Positions 21,408-32,021 of a DNA stretch of 64,000 nucleotides are shown here, piece after piece. The position numbers and the translations under genes are program-made. Source of the DNA: Tubulanus polymorphus (taxonomy: Eukaryota; Nemertea; Palaeonemertea; Tubulaniformes; Tubulanidae); the NCBI RefSeq assembly GCF_964204645.1, contig NC_134034.1, positions 7,685,414-7,749,413 on the forward strand, written 5' to 3'. Under the pieces are notes generated by a model that was not told the DNA's origin, made no database searches, and saw only the letters and a list, made by a program, of their open reading frames with translations. Each line of letters opens with the position of its first letter. Positions within the stretch are counted from its first letter, which is position 1.

Positions 21408-21701
21408 GCATCTGCAGTTATAACTATTATAGGGTCAGCAATTGTTAACGCTTTAGCATTTACTGGTGGTGGTTATTTATTTAAGCACATTGATAAAAAT
21501 AGTTCATTAGCAGAACAAAGAAGACATAACATAGCATTAGAGAAATACAATAAAGCAGCAGAAGAATATAGAGAAAAGAGACAAAACTATATGGATTACA
21601 TCAATAAAGAATTATATAATCAGAAAATTACACAAAGAGATTTTCAATCAGTTGATGAAGCTATGAGTTTATATAACGCAGTAACAAATAAAGAAATATA
21701 G
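21405..21701 (+). CDS. 98-residue membrane-anchored coiled-coil protein (Polinton-like element)
   Basis: The N-terminal 30 residues form one hydrophobic segment (ITIIGSAIVNALAFTGGGYL). A charged helical region follows, rich in Glu/Lys/Tyr (EQRRHNIALEKYNKAAEEYREKR), with coiled-coil character. The frame is complete. An inserted repeat begins directly after the stop. Similar short anchored proteins are common in Polinton-type gene sets. Function unknown. Confidence 0.6.
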   Translation: MASAVITIIGSAIVNALAFTGGGYLFKHIDKNSSLAEQRRHNIALEKYNKAAEEYREKRQNYMDYINKELYNQKITQRDFQSVDEAMSLYNAVTNKEI

Positions 21702-23701
21702 CTGCAAAGCAGCGATAAAGGGTTTTCTGCACAGTCTTAGAATCCTGTTCAACGGTGGATTTCAACAGAGCATTTGATAAGGCTCAACATCAGCCATTAC
21801 TAAACAGGCTTTTAGGAAACAGTATCAATGATAGGTCGCCCAAATGGCTCAGCAGTTATCTCTGAACGGAAACTTGTAACCGAAATCAACGGAACGCCTC
21901 ATCTTGGAATGAGACGGTCTAACTAGTGGAGTCACGCAAGGTAGTATCCTAAGTCGTCTTCTGTTTAATGTCCTGACAAATGACGTACACAGTAATCCAA
22001 AATATACCTGACCGAGTAAATTTCCAAAACAAACTTAACACGCTGTTCGACCAAAAACTTAATGTTCCGACAAGAAAATCGTGTTCGAGTGAAAACAATT
22101 CAGTTTGGTTGAACAATACGCCTTTTTTGAACCAAAACTTTCTTCATTCTGACAAAAAATGTTTTCGAATGAAAAGCTATGTAATTGTTGAAATGAAAAA
22201 CTTTTTGTCCCGGCAAAAAAATTTGGTTGAGCAAAACAATTTTTTCGACCGAATGTTTGAATGAAAATAATTCTGTTCGATTGAACGAAATACTTAATAC
22301 TTTTGGTTCAGAGAAAAATTTTTAAAAATATACTTGTTCGAACGAAATACTGAATGTTCTGAAAAGAAAATTCAGTTCAAATTAAAACCATTCTGTTCGA
22401 TCGAACGATTGTTTGAACGAAAAACTTTTCGTTTGGAAAAAAAAGTTTGTTCAACTTTGTTCTATTTTTGCCAATAAAATAGATAATTGTGATTGATCAT
22501 TGCAAGTCAGAACCAGTTAATCACTAATTAACATGCATTTTAATAAATCTGGTTCCTCCTATACAGTGAACTTAGCTTAGCTATGTAAGCCTATGTTTAT
22601 GCGTAGGCCTAACATCCGGACTGATTTGTCGTAGGCCTATTGAATAACAACCCTCCTAAATATCGTAAATTTTGTTTTGAAGTTCAATCCAATGAGTCCG
22701 TTAATAAACGCAACATTTATACAGTGTTTGTTTGAGACAGTAAATTACAGTACCGGTAGGCCTAAAGCCTTAAGGTCGCGTAAAACTCGATAAACACTTC
22801 AAGCGACACAGCGAACGATCTCCTTTCCCCCACAGTGAACGCTTACTCCGAATGTCAAGTGTGAGTCCAACATACGGATAAGAGTGTTTTATATACTTGT
22901 ATTTAGTAAATACCTTGTGCATTTGACAATGATCGGTATGTACTGTAGGAAATATAGAGAATTGATGGTATTGATATAGAGGTTGAAGCCCGCGGCCGAA
23001 TAAAGTAATATATTCTTTTATTTTGATACCTCGTCGACATAACAGCTTTTCTCCGCTATATCTCTTCGGCGTGTTTAGTTTAGGCCTACGACTCCCCGGT
23101 ACACTAAAGATTTATCTTAGTAAATACACGGTTAATTTGGTAAAGAAAAATAGGTATTATTAAACTAACTCCTTGAAACCCGCAGCCAAATCACTGGTAG
23201 TAACAAATTAATTTGTACTCGATTTGATTCTCATGATGAGGAGAAACTCGCAGCTGATCCCCGGAACGACGATGTAGTGACACATGTCGATTCGTCGATG
23301 TTTACGGCTCGAAAGTGCTTTTAAAATCTAAAGTAGTATATTTCCAGTGTATCGGTAATATGATTTGATGAGGAAATTGGGCTATTGTTAAAATTAGTTT
23401 TTTAATAACCGCGACAGAATGTGCAATCTTTCGGTAATAAATTTGTTAATTTATGCTTGAATTGATAATCGACGTGACAAGAAACGTGCGGTTGATTTCA
23501 GAAAGACGACTTAGAAAAACATGTCGGCTCTTTGAATGGGGCTCAATTTTCGATGTTTACGGCCCGACAGTGCTTTTGTAACGTTGATTCTTCAAAATTC
23601 GCACGGAGTATTTGTAGATTGAAGTGAGCTGAATGATATCAGACGGATTGTATCGGCAACAGCGGTAATGTAAAAAAGCCTATGTACTTTTGACAAAAAA
23701 A

Positions 23702-23740
23702 GTGTGGAAAAAAATAATAATAATAATAATAATAATAAGA
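23702..23740. repeat. TAA trinucleotide microsatellite
   Basis: Eight or so AATAAT units within the composite repeat. Confidence 0.8.
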
Positions 23741-23755
23741 AACACGCGAATCTCA

Positions 23756-23785
23756 ATAGGGTTTTCTGTGATGTAACAGAAAACC
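23756..23785. repeat. Perfect 12-bp stem hairpin
   Basis: AGGGTTTTCTGT and ACAGAAAACCCT flank a 6-base loop. Related AGGGTTTTC hairpins or half-sites occur at 21,722, 31,026 and 31,898, always at edges of insertions in the viral element. Confidence 0.8.
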
Positions 23786-23800
23786 CTAACAAGAGGCCCA

Positions 23801-24229
23801 TGGGCCTTGAAGCATTGGTAGATTATACTGTGGTATTAAGTGGTTATAATGTTTTACATCTGCCGGCAAATCTTTTATGACGATGTTGATTGGGAGGACC
23901 ACAGACTTAAAGGTCTATCTGTCTAGTACGATTTTATTCCTGAAAATGAATTTATTTTCTGCCGAACGATTTAGCCTAGGCTATTTGTACTGTTAAACCT
24001 CATTAATGCGATTCTGTTAAAAAGACGAAACTAGTTTATTCTGATGTTTTCCATCATGTCCCAGCCAAGATATTTATATCAATCAAGATTTGGATACAAA
24101 AACCCATTTTTATGCATGAACTGTTAGGCCGCACTGAATAATGAAAACAAAAACAGAACGATTTTTCTGAATGCAATTGCAAGACCCTCTGATCTTAGAG
24201 ATCCAAGCTCTGATGCATGTACGCATGCA
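23801..24229. other. Unassigned insert sequence
   Basis: No gene or repeat recognised between the composite repeat and the SINE. Confidence 0.4.
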
Positions 24230-24508
24230 AAACGTCGAAGAGAGCGATGCCGGCGTTGGTGTCACTGAGGCCGGCTGATGATTGTTTGTTTGTCTTTTTG
24301 TTTGTTTGGCTTTACGTACGTCGTTTGGATCTTGGTTTCCCAAGACTATTCCTATTGGATTGTTCATTTAACCTCACGACGGTACAGCCTTTGAAGTGTT
24401 GCCCTCACACTGTTCGCAGCCAGCAGGACTCGAACCCACTTGTCACTCAGCATTGATAGTGGATTCAACAGCATCACACCTTATCTCACTGAGCTACCGA
24501 GGCCGCTC
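24230..24508 (-). mobile_element. tRNA-derived SINE
   Basis: On the minus strand the head contains a box A (GGTAGCTCAGTGAGATAAGG, 24,483-24,502) and, about 45 bases on, a box B (GTGGGTTCGAGTCCTG). This matches the internal RNA polymerase III promoter of tRNAs. Downstream come a unique body and an AAACAAACAAA-type tract near 24,280-24,310. Ends approximate; no target duplication was identified. Confidence 0.8.
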
Positions 24509-24509
24509 A

Positions 24510-25280
24510 AATCAATTCCAAAAAACTACAGCGGCGGCAAATAACCATTGCAATATTGCAATTTACGACAAACAACGCGTAAATTCAATCACTGTTGTTT
24601 AACGCATGGAAAAGATAATAAAAGGAATTTTTTCCCGGCGCGCATTACAAGCGAATCTCTGCCGAGTGCGTAAGAGGGTGCTACCGCCTTATGAGTGCGC
24701 AGCAGGCGGGTAGGGCGTCCTACAGTGAAAACTTATATTAGAATATAGCCGAATCGAATTTTACGATGTCCGTCAACTGATTGATGATACAACATGGTTG
24801 TTCTCGGCGTACTTAACAATGATATTTTCCTCCAATAAACAACTCTGGTAAAATTGAATAAAATGATCTATCTTTATTGGTGATATCGTATCATGGTGGT
24901 AGCCTACCGTTTACCGTTTGATGTTTCGTGTCATCACGAAATGGTTTTAACTTTAGTAAAGGCGTTCCCGCACGATCACATACGGGTTTCAGTCACGAGT
25001 AGGCCTCCGTTCCACTGCTCTAGAAATACGTATTCTGACGCTGAGAATTAATCCCAAATAATCCCATGGATACTGATAGTTGGAATAACAGTGATATCCA
25101 AACACTGTAATATTTATAAACCGGAGGTACATAATTTTATGTTTTTTGTAATTTTCAGCTGTTTCTAATGTTTTACGTGAACGGAGTGACAATTTGAAGT
25201 TACTATGAAAATGAGAAGAGTCGGCGCTATTTTTTCGTACTAGTATTTTCGATCCATTTTACTAGCATTGGCATGTCGAC
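24510..25280. other. Unassigned insert sequence
   Basis: No coding or repeat assignment. Higher GC than the viral sequence that resumes at about 25,285, so it still belongs to the inserted material. Confidence 0.4.
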
Positions 25281-25284
25281 CAAA

Positions 25285-25437
25285 AAATGTTAAAAAAGCT
25301 AAAAATTACATCTATACAAACCTAAATTATCAGATTATTATACCCCAAGTAAAGAACAACAGAAATATGAAATAATTTGGATTTTAGGTGGAACAGTTAT
25401 TGTATTATTTGTTGCTCATAAATTTACTAATTAGTAA
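25285..25437 (+). pseudogene. Membrane-protein remnant of the Polinton-like element
   Basis: A frame with TPSKEQQKYEIIWILGGTVIVLF ends in HKFTN-stop at about 25,435. One hydrophobic span. It marks the point where viral sequence resumes after the 21.7-25.3 kb insert. Confidence 0.45.
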
Positions 25438-25443
25438 TTTCAT

Positions 25444-25456
25444 TTCTAAATAAATG
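25444..25456 (+). promoter_or_regulatory. Gene-start signal TTCTAAATAAATG
   Basis: Same arrangement as at 21,159 and 21,405; the ATG at 25,454 opens the next gene. Confidence 0.55.
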
Positions 25457-25880
25457 GATGATAAAGTTGATAATGTTGAAATTATTCCTCATGATATAAA
25501 TAAAACTAAATTAAATTTATATTTGGAAAAACAAATATTAGAATTTGAAAATGATTTAAAAATTAAAAAAAGAAAAAATATTTAAAAAGTAAAATTATAT
25601 ATTATTTTATTATTTGTAGTTCAGTTACAATTAGTTCTGTAATAACATTTCTAGCATTATTCTCACCATTAACACCTTTAGCTATCTCAATTGGAGCTTT
25701 AGGTTTAAGTTCAAGTGTATTAACCGGCATAAGTTCAATATAAAAAGTTATAAAGAAAAATTAAAATCTAATATAAAAGAAATTAATAAATTAAAAAATA
25801 CATTAGATTATATAATAAGTTTAAATGGTAATATAACAGTTGAAGAACAAGATAAATTATAAAAAGAATTAATAAATTAT
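25454..25880 (+). pseudogene. Coiled-coil membrane protein of the Polinton-like element
   Basis: A 43-residue frame (VEIIPHDINKTKLNLYLEKQ) is followed, after a frameshift near 25,585, by a long hydrophobic part (SSVITFLALFSPLTPLAISI) and then, after another shift, a charged helix (KEINKLKNTLDYIISLNGNI). The coil-membrane-coil layout recalls viral membrane-remodelling or virion membrane proteins, but no family is recognised. Confidence 0.45.
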
Positions 25881-25889
25881 TAATTTTTT

Positions 25890-25902
25890 TATTATATAAA
25901 TG
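25890..25902 (+). promoter_or_regulatory. Gene-start signal TATTATATAAATG
   Basis: T-run at 25,884-25,890, then ATTATATAAATGG; the ATG at 25,900 starts a viral gene. Confidence 0.55.
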
Positions 25903-26097
25903 GTAGATAGTTTTCCAAAAGCTTTTCAATATAAATATAATATTCCAGCAATAGATTTTAATAAAGATATTTCATATAAAAATGAAGTTTTAAATTCATT
26001 AATTAATTTAGATATTTATGTTACTGAAACTAATAATTTTAATGCAAAGATGGAAAATATATTTCATGTATATCTAATTAATTTAAAAAAAAATTAA
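25900..26097 (+). CDS. Unidentified Polinton-like gene, 3' end cut by insertion
   Basis: A 65-residue frame (FPKAFQYKYNIPAIDF...) ending in Lys/Asn codons where non-viral sequence starts at about 26,098. It is likely the N-terminal part of a longer gene that may continue at 28,490 beyond the insertion. No family recognised. Confidence 0.5.
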   Translation: MVDSFPKAFQYKYNIPAIDFNKDISYKNEVLNSLINLDIYVTETNNFNAKMENIFHVYLINLKKN

Positions 26098-26254
26098 AGA
26101 TGAACAAGAGCCCCAAGGGGCACAATGGCCAGCCTGTCAGATTTGCTTTTTATAAATGATGTAATCTGTGGGTTATATTTATCAATATACACTCCCTGCT
26201 CAATATCATTTACATAGTAAAATCGTGTGTTAACACTGACAGCAGGAACGAATG

Positions 26255-26560
26255 TAATATAGAAATACGAAGTTATTGTATTGTTCAACGCCCCCTGGTG
26301 GCCATATACAAAAACCAATGAGCTTGAAACTCACCAAGATCATAGACCATGTCATGAGCTACAACTTTCCAATTGATTGTGGTAGCAAAATATGCATAGG
26401 TACGAATGTAATATAGAAATACTAAGTTATTGTATTGTTCAACGCCCCCTGGTGGCCATAAACAAAAACCAATGAGCTTGAAACTCACCTCGATCATAGA
26501 ACGTCATGAGCTACAACTTTCCAATTGATTATAGTAGCAAAATATGCTTAAGTATCAATT
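26255..26560. repeat. 154-bp tandem repeat with CTCF-like motif (two units)
   Basis: The words GAATGTAATATAGAAATAC, ACGCCCCCTGGTGGCCATA and AATGAGCTTGAAACTCACC recur with a spacing of exactly 154 bp (motifs at 26,287 and 26,441). A related pair with the same spacing is at 61,450 and 61,604. The motif reverse complement TGGCCACCAGGGGGCG is very close to the animal CTCF consensus. Confidence 0.8.
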
Positions 26561-26756
26561 ATGATGTGGAAAAACTTTTTTCCACCTACGAATGAGTACT
26601 GATGACTCCAAGATGGCCGCCAAGTGCGTCGTAATTGCCTGGTCAAAAATACCCTCTCGGATATAAAAGATCCCTTTCCAAAGAATACCCATTACAAATT
26701 GCAATGAAACATGGCACACCATTAGAAAGCTACAGTACTCAGAATTCAGGCCAAAA

Positions 26757-28486
26757 TTGACATTTTTGGGAACAAAAAAGGTCACAGTACGGCCATCTTG
26801 AGTCCGATCGACCCAATTTTTCTCATGCCGATGGGCCCACGGGGGAAACAAATATATACGAATTATCAAGGTTATTGATAAAAGTGTCTTCAAAATTTCC
26901 CTCGAAAACTTCAAAAATGTGTAAAAAGTGCTGATTTTGGCGAACAACAATGGCTGCCAGTCGGCCATCTTGAATCTGACAGGGCCAGTTTTTGGCCTGA
27001 AGATGTGTCTAGGGTAGATACACGTATAAACCAAATATCAAGACATTACCTTGAAGCCTCTTCAAAACTTTAGAACTCTCACCAACTACCTAGATGGTTA
27101 TCTCTCGACCTCAATAGCTTCAAGACCCATCTCAAAACAACTTTGTTCCATGCAGCATACCATTAACTCTCGGAAAGCGAATTGTATTTAACACTTTTTT
27201 GGCAGAATAAAATTTGATTGAATTTGCAATATGGGCACATGGCTAATTAGCATATCAAGGTCATACACCCGATTTGGTAAAACCATTTTTTTCGCGAACC
27301 TTGCGCAATTGTCAAGGATGAATTTTCTGTAGAGCAAATAAAAATTCCTCCCAAACACCAAATCAACTAAAGATTTCATAGAAATCGATCTTGAAATACA
27401 ATTTTAAATCTTAAAATAAAACCCGGAAGTAAAACAGTAGACGATACCGCGGGTTCACGTGAACACCTGATTTCTGTAAACGAAATGTTGGTTGTGACAA
27501 AATTGTTCAGACGGTTTTAGGTGGTAATAAGTACGGAAACGTAACAACCATGGTCGACTTATTCGATGAAATCAGGCCTATGTGATATCCAAATTTTGAC
27601 TTTTTTATTCTCCAGACCTCCCTGATATAGAAATAAAAAATTTTGGTGGTACGAAAGTGCAATCACAGCGCCGACGGGGACAGAGCCGTGTCAGAGATCG
27701 GCGGAATGAAAATTGAGGTGGACGAACACGAAGAAGTAGGCTATTGCGCTACTTGAATCACGAAAACTCCTGGCGCGGCCCCGACGCTTTTCGTGGATTA
27801 AGTAATACAAATATCATGCAATGGGTTTTCACAATCTACCGCTGGTATTTACCGGATTTCAATATCACTCCAAAATGAAATATCGAACCGGAACACTTCC
27901 GGTAGATATCCGCGGCTGCCCAACCGGGAAACTTATTTGTTTCAATAGATATTGATAGGATCCATCATCTTCACGCGTCAAGGGATTCGAACCCACTAAG
28001 CTAAAGCCATGCCAGAATCGGGTCGGGCCAATCACAGCGCTTGTAACAAACCACATTAGGCTTCTGTGGAATTTCCCAGTAAATGGGCCAATCAGCGAAC
28101 ACGTAGCGAATGCGGAAGTATTGTCGCGTGTTGATACATGACGTCATGCGCAAAAGCGCCAGTAATGAAATCGCGATAATTCACGTGAACAGCTGCTGAT
28201 ATTTTCAGATAAACCAATCACAGGGAAGGCACAACTTCCTGATTGGCTGATAAAAATTGAAATTTTCCCGATTTAACTTTCGTGAAAAATGCAGAAAACA
28301 TTTTTATGAGACCCTATTTCAAAATTCTGCTCGCTACGATTCCGAGAATGGATTACGCTTAAATACGTGATTTGTTCGAATATGCCCTCACTTGGCAAGC
28401 AAAAGAGCCTTTTGTGTGGAAACCATGTCATTTAAATTCGCTCCATTTGTATAGTAATAGGCCCAGCCTACGGCTGGCCTAAAAAC
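26757..28486. repeat. 1.7-kb dispersed repeat, copy 2
   Basis: Near-identical to 3,764-5,496 and in the same orientation. It is inserted in the viral gene set between 26,097 and 28,490. Upstream it is joined to the 154-bp tandem units, so the full element may be 26.1-28.49 kb, with copy 1 lacking the tandem part. Confidence 0.85.
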
Positions 28487-28489
28487 AAT

Positions 28490-29428
28490 GGTTATTGAAA
28501 TCTAATATGAAGTATTGGCAGAACCAATTAAATTTTGCAGTTTATTGTGCAACAACAGGATGTGGAATTAGTTGGAATGATCATTTAAATAATTCTAAAT
28601 ATAAATTAATTCAAAGTTTATTTAGATTCCATACTTATTTTCAAATAAGATTAATATTAAATGAATTAGAGACCCCTTTACCAGTATCTAGATATTTTAA
28701 AGAATTAGATAATAATATTAATTGATCAAAGTTTTATAAAATTTGTAATGAATTTAATATAGATATAAATCATTCTGATTTTAGAACAAAACTTGGAACG
28801 ATAAGATCACTTCCTTTCCCTAAACAAATTGCAGAATATTGCACACTTCCCATACCATCTAATAATTTTTATAATATCTATAATAATAAATTAGGTTATG
28901 GTAAAATTGAAACTAAGGATTTAGAAACATTAAATTTTAATAAATTACCGAAATTCTATGATAATTTAAACCAAGAAAACAATAATGGTTGGGTTTACTT
29001 TATCTTAGAAAATAGTGAAGGTTTAACTGAAGCTGGTATACAAAGAATAAATCAATCAATTAGAATGTATTCTAGCATCACAAGTTGAAACAAGATCCCC
29101 GATAATTGGAAATTTAAATACATCATTTGATACACAAAAACAATTCAAAGTATTATTTGAAGATTCAATTCACAATGATAAAAATAGATCGATTCCAGAA
29201 AACATAGTAAGGTAGCAAAATAATTTAGATAAATCACATGAAAGATTAAATTATTGTAGAGGCCCTCATTTGTTAATCATTTCAAATGATTTGATATTAA
29301 AAATGGGAAATATAATTGGTTATAATAATCTAATTAAAACTGCAACAATAAATAATAAGTTTGGATTAAATGATATTAATAAAAAGATTATTACTGCTCC
29401 AAAACTAATGGAAGGTGAAAAAAATTAA
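28490..29428 (+). pseudogene. Conserved Polinton-like protein of unknown function
   Basis: The frame at 28,495-28,725 opens with KYWQNQLNFAVYCATTGCGI, then SLFRFHTYFQIRLIL. After an in-frame TGA at 28,723 it continues with FYKICNEFNIDINHSDFR, GWVYFILENSEGLTEAGI and, in another frame, FDTQKQFKVLFEDSI. I remember a protein with WQNQLNFAVWCATTGCG from invertebrate genomes, where it accompanies Polinton-like elements; this is memory, not a search. Its role is probably structural or virion-associated, but unproven. The 5' end is removed by the repeat insertion. Confidence 0.6.
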
Positions 29429-29429
29429 A

Positions 29430-29650
29430 AAACATATTCAATCAACTGAAACTGAAACTAAAACGAAAAGTATTAAATTGGATAATGATTCTAAAATAAA
29501 AGATTACAATATTACAGAAAATATAAAAACTGATAATATTTAACATGAAATAATTGAAAGTAATAAATGATAATAAATCACATGAAAATACTAAATTAGC
29601 TATTACTTGTATAGGAATTGTAATAGGAGAAATATTTCATTTTTAATTTT
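29430..29650 (+). pseudogene. Tail region of the preceding gene and small hydrophobic remnant
   Basis: Broken frames encode a Lys/Thr/Glu-rich tail and a short hydrophobic stretch (LAITCIGIVIGEI). They lie between the 28.5-kb gene and the gene-start signal at 29,660. No assignment. Confidence 0.35.
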
Positions 29651-29657
29651 AATTTCT

Positions 29658-29671
29658 TTATTATATAAATG
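29658..29671 (+). promoter_or_regulatory. Gene-start signal TTATTATATAAATG
   Basis: Identical core to the signal at 25,890 (TTATATAAATGG). The ATG at 29,669 begins the next gene. Confidence 0.55.
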
Positions 29672-30882
29672 GATGTAGAAGGTGGAGAAGATATTGGAAT
29701 GGATAACTGAAGAACAACCACCTGATTTTAATGAAACAAGTTTTAATGACGGTAATGAGCCAGAATATAATAATAATTTAGCAGATAGTGGTTTTAGTGA
29801 TAATATAATATCAACAGGCGATTTTGATAGAAGAGCTGGGCGGAGAATAAATATTGAAAATGAAAATCCAGATTTAGTATGACAGAACTTAGAATATAAT
29901 GAATATATAAATAATTTTAAACCTTTACTTGAAAAATCTGGATATAATATAAATGATAGAGGTGCCAGATATTTAGTACAAGAATTAAAATCTTTAGATG
30001 GTGAATATTACTATCATTTGAAAAATAATTATTATATTAATATCACTTATAAAAATCAAAAAAAAATATTAGCACAATCAACTTTGAGTAATTTAGAATC
30101 ATCTAGAATAAAAAGAATAAGTAATAGCAATGAAATAGAAAATGTTACCGACACAGAAATAAATCAAAATAAAAGAGTATTTAAACTAAGAATTAATGAC
30201 TTGTTTGAATCAATCAATAATAATTTAGAAACAGAAACAACTTCTGAACAGAATATAACTTCCAAAACTAGTAAACTTAAATCAAATAAAGCTCCAATTG
30301 AAAAACTTTTACCGAATGGATTAATTGATGCAACAGATCAAGAATTAGAAGATTTAAATATATTTTCTGATAAAGCAATAAGAGAAATTATTAGTATCAG
30401 ACTTGCATCTGATAAAATTGCGCATGATGAAAGTATAAGAGATTATAAAATTAGAACTTTAGAAAAGATAGAACTGTAAAAATTAAAGAAATAGAACAAT
30501 TAAAATTAGATAGAGATAATAAAGTTATTGAAGAAATTGAATTTAAAAAAAGAAATGCATATTTAGAAAAAGAAAAAGATGATTTAGAAAATAACATAGA
30601 ATTACAGGAAGAAATTAAATCATTAAAAAAATCTTATGATTATAATATTAATAGATTAAAAGCTATTTTTAAAGATTTGTTGATAAAACCAAATTCTGAA
30701 ATATCATTAAAAGATAGAATAAAATCATAATTTAAACTAGAAGGTATAACAATTCTTTCAATTCTAACAGCTGTAACTTTGTTATTTACAACAATTGGTT
30801 TAGCTATTTCAAATTCATTAAAATCTACGCCTACACCCAATAAACCGGATGAACCTCCAAGTCATAATAATTCTATATAGGA
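29669..30882 (+). pseudogene. Acidic/coiled-coil protein with C-terminal membrane span (Polinton-like element)
   Basis: Starts at 29,669; a shift near 29,690 moves to the frame that runs to 30,479 with one TGA at 29,880. The N-terminus is acidic and Asn-rich. After 30,479 the signal continues in other frames with long Lys/Glu helices (to about 30,720) and a hydrophobic span (TILSILTAVTLLFTTIGLAI). Length and layout suggest a virion or membrane-associated scaffold; no family is certain. Confidence 0.5.
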
Positions 30883-31998
30883 TAAAGTGAAAGATGGTTT
30901 AAAAAAATTATGGGAACTATCTAAAAAATCTGCTGCAGCTTTACCCGGAGTTATTGCATCAATTGTTGGTTTTATATTTAAATCTGCTGGAAATATTATT
31001 AGTTTTGCTGCTGAACATATTATTAGGGTTTTCTGACTTTCGTCGAAAACCCTCTTGAAATTCTGTTGATTATTATTATTATATATTTTCCGCCGATTTC
31101 GTCAAATAAAATTCATCTTCATTCAGATTCGGCAACTGACAGCTTCGAAACGAAATGTATAAATTTACACTGTAATAACGGTCTCTCTGAACCAACAGAT
31201 TGTCTGAATGTACTTTCCATCCTATTTGAAACTTAAAATTACTTATTAGGTTACTGTAAATAAAGAATTGAATTGAATTGTTAGACAACAAGCACCGGCG
31301 AAATAACAGTTTCTGACATCATTTAGTAAGTAAATAAAGGAAGGCTCCGAGAATTTCCAAATCACGGGGACTATACTGGGGTTAGACCATTCAACCAAAA
31401 AGAGGATTGCTCCGATAATATCCAAATCATCTCATTTTATTTTTTCCATCGAATACCCGAGGCTCTTTTACGAAATTGAATCTGATTCGGTTTAGCTAAA
31501 TCCGATTCGATGTCGGAAACCGAAAGATTTAGTAAATCGAATCGTTTTTCATAAATGAGTCAAATCAATTTATCAATTTGAAGGTCGCGATTCGAAAGAA
31601 AATGGGCGTCAATGGTGACCGAATTATTGATAGATGATTGTCTGCGATAGATGTCTCAAGCCCGCGGTCGAAGAGGACGCCATGTTGGATTTCACTGACT
31701 AGATCGCCACTAACTTGCTCGCCGAGCAAGTTAGTCGATTTAATAAATCAGTTTACTAAACCGCGTCCATAAACGAGTTGATTTACCAAATCTGATTCAC
31801 CGCGTGCCGTAAACGTGAAACTTAAATCGATTTACAAAGATTCAGTTTCGTAAAAGCGCCTCCGGTAATTAATTTTTCCTTTCGATCACATGCATCCAGA
31901 AAACCTGTTATCGCTGCTTTGCAGCTATATTTTTATTTTTAATTACAATTGTTAGTGCTATTATTTTTGGGTTAGTGATTATTATAAAAAATAAATAA
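30883..31998 (+). pseudogene. Small amphipathic membrane protein split by an insertion
   Basis: The first part (30,883-31,028) has KDGLKKLWELSKKSAAALPG and VIASIVGFIFKSAGNIISF. After an insertion of about 880 bp the second hydrophobic part resumes at about 31,920 with LFLITIVSAIIFGLVIIIKN and a stop at 31,998, just before the capsid gene. An ALPGIIGSI-type block occurs in other Polinton-like elements as I recall; it may be membrane-active. Confidence 0.5.
31026..31915. mobile_element. Insertion of about 0.9 kb in the viral membrane-protein gene
   Basis: Edges: TAGGGTTTTCTGACTTTCG with a 9-bp hairpin (AGGGTTTTC/GAAAACCCT) on the left, and AGAAAACCTGTTATCGCTGC on the right. The right edge is the reverse complement of the start of the insert at 21,703, so related ends are used. 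A LINE 3' tail (AATAAAGAATTGAATTG at 31,258-31,280) lies inside. No coding sequence. Confidence 0.6.
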
Positions 31999-32003
31999 TT
32001 AAT

Positions 32004-32021
32004 TTTTTTGTTAAATAAATG
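32004..32021 (+). promoter_or_regulatory. Gene-start signal of the capsid gene
   Basis: TTTTTTTGTTAAATAAATG: T-run, 3-4 bases, then TAAATAAATG. The clearest example, since it precedes the most intact and longest viral frame. Confidence 0.6.

Larger units (their letters stand above)
21703..23800 (+). mobile_element. Composite repeat inserted in the Polinton-like element (copy 1)
   Basis: Begins GCTGCAAAGCAGCGATAAAG and GGGTTTTCT. It contains a LINE RT relic (VDFNRAFDKAQHQPLLNRLL, a GVTQGSILS-like block) at 21,750-21,990, then a region crowded with TTCGAACGAAA-like words, then GATCGGTATGTACTGTAGG and GATGTTTACGGCCCGACAG, ending near a hairpin at 23,755. The same blocks recur in the same order at 50.10-51.57 kb, so this is one repeat family. 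It separates two parts of the viral gene set. Confidence 0.65.

Noticed and set aside
26287-26304. CTCF-like motif as proof of a boundary element
   Set aside because: Only the sequence match is visible; binding was not claimed.
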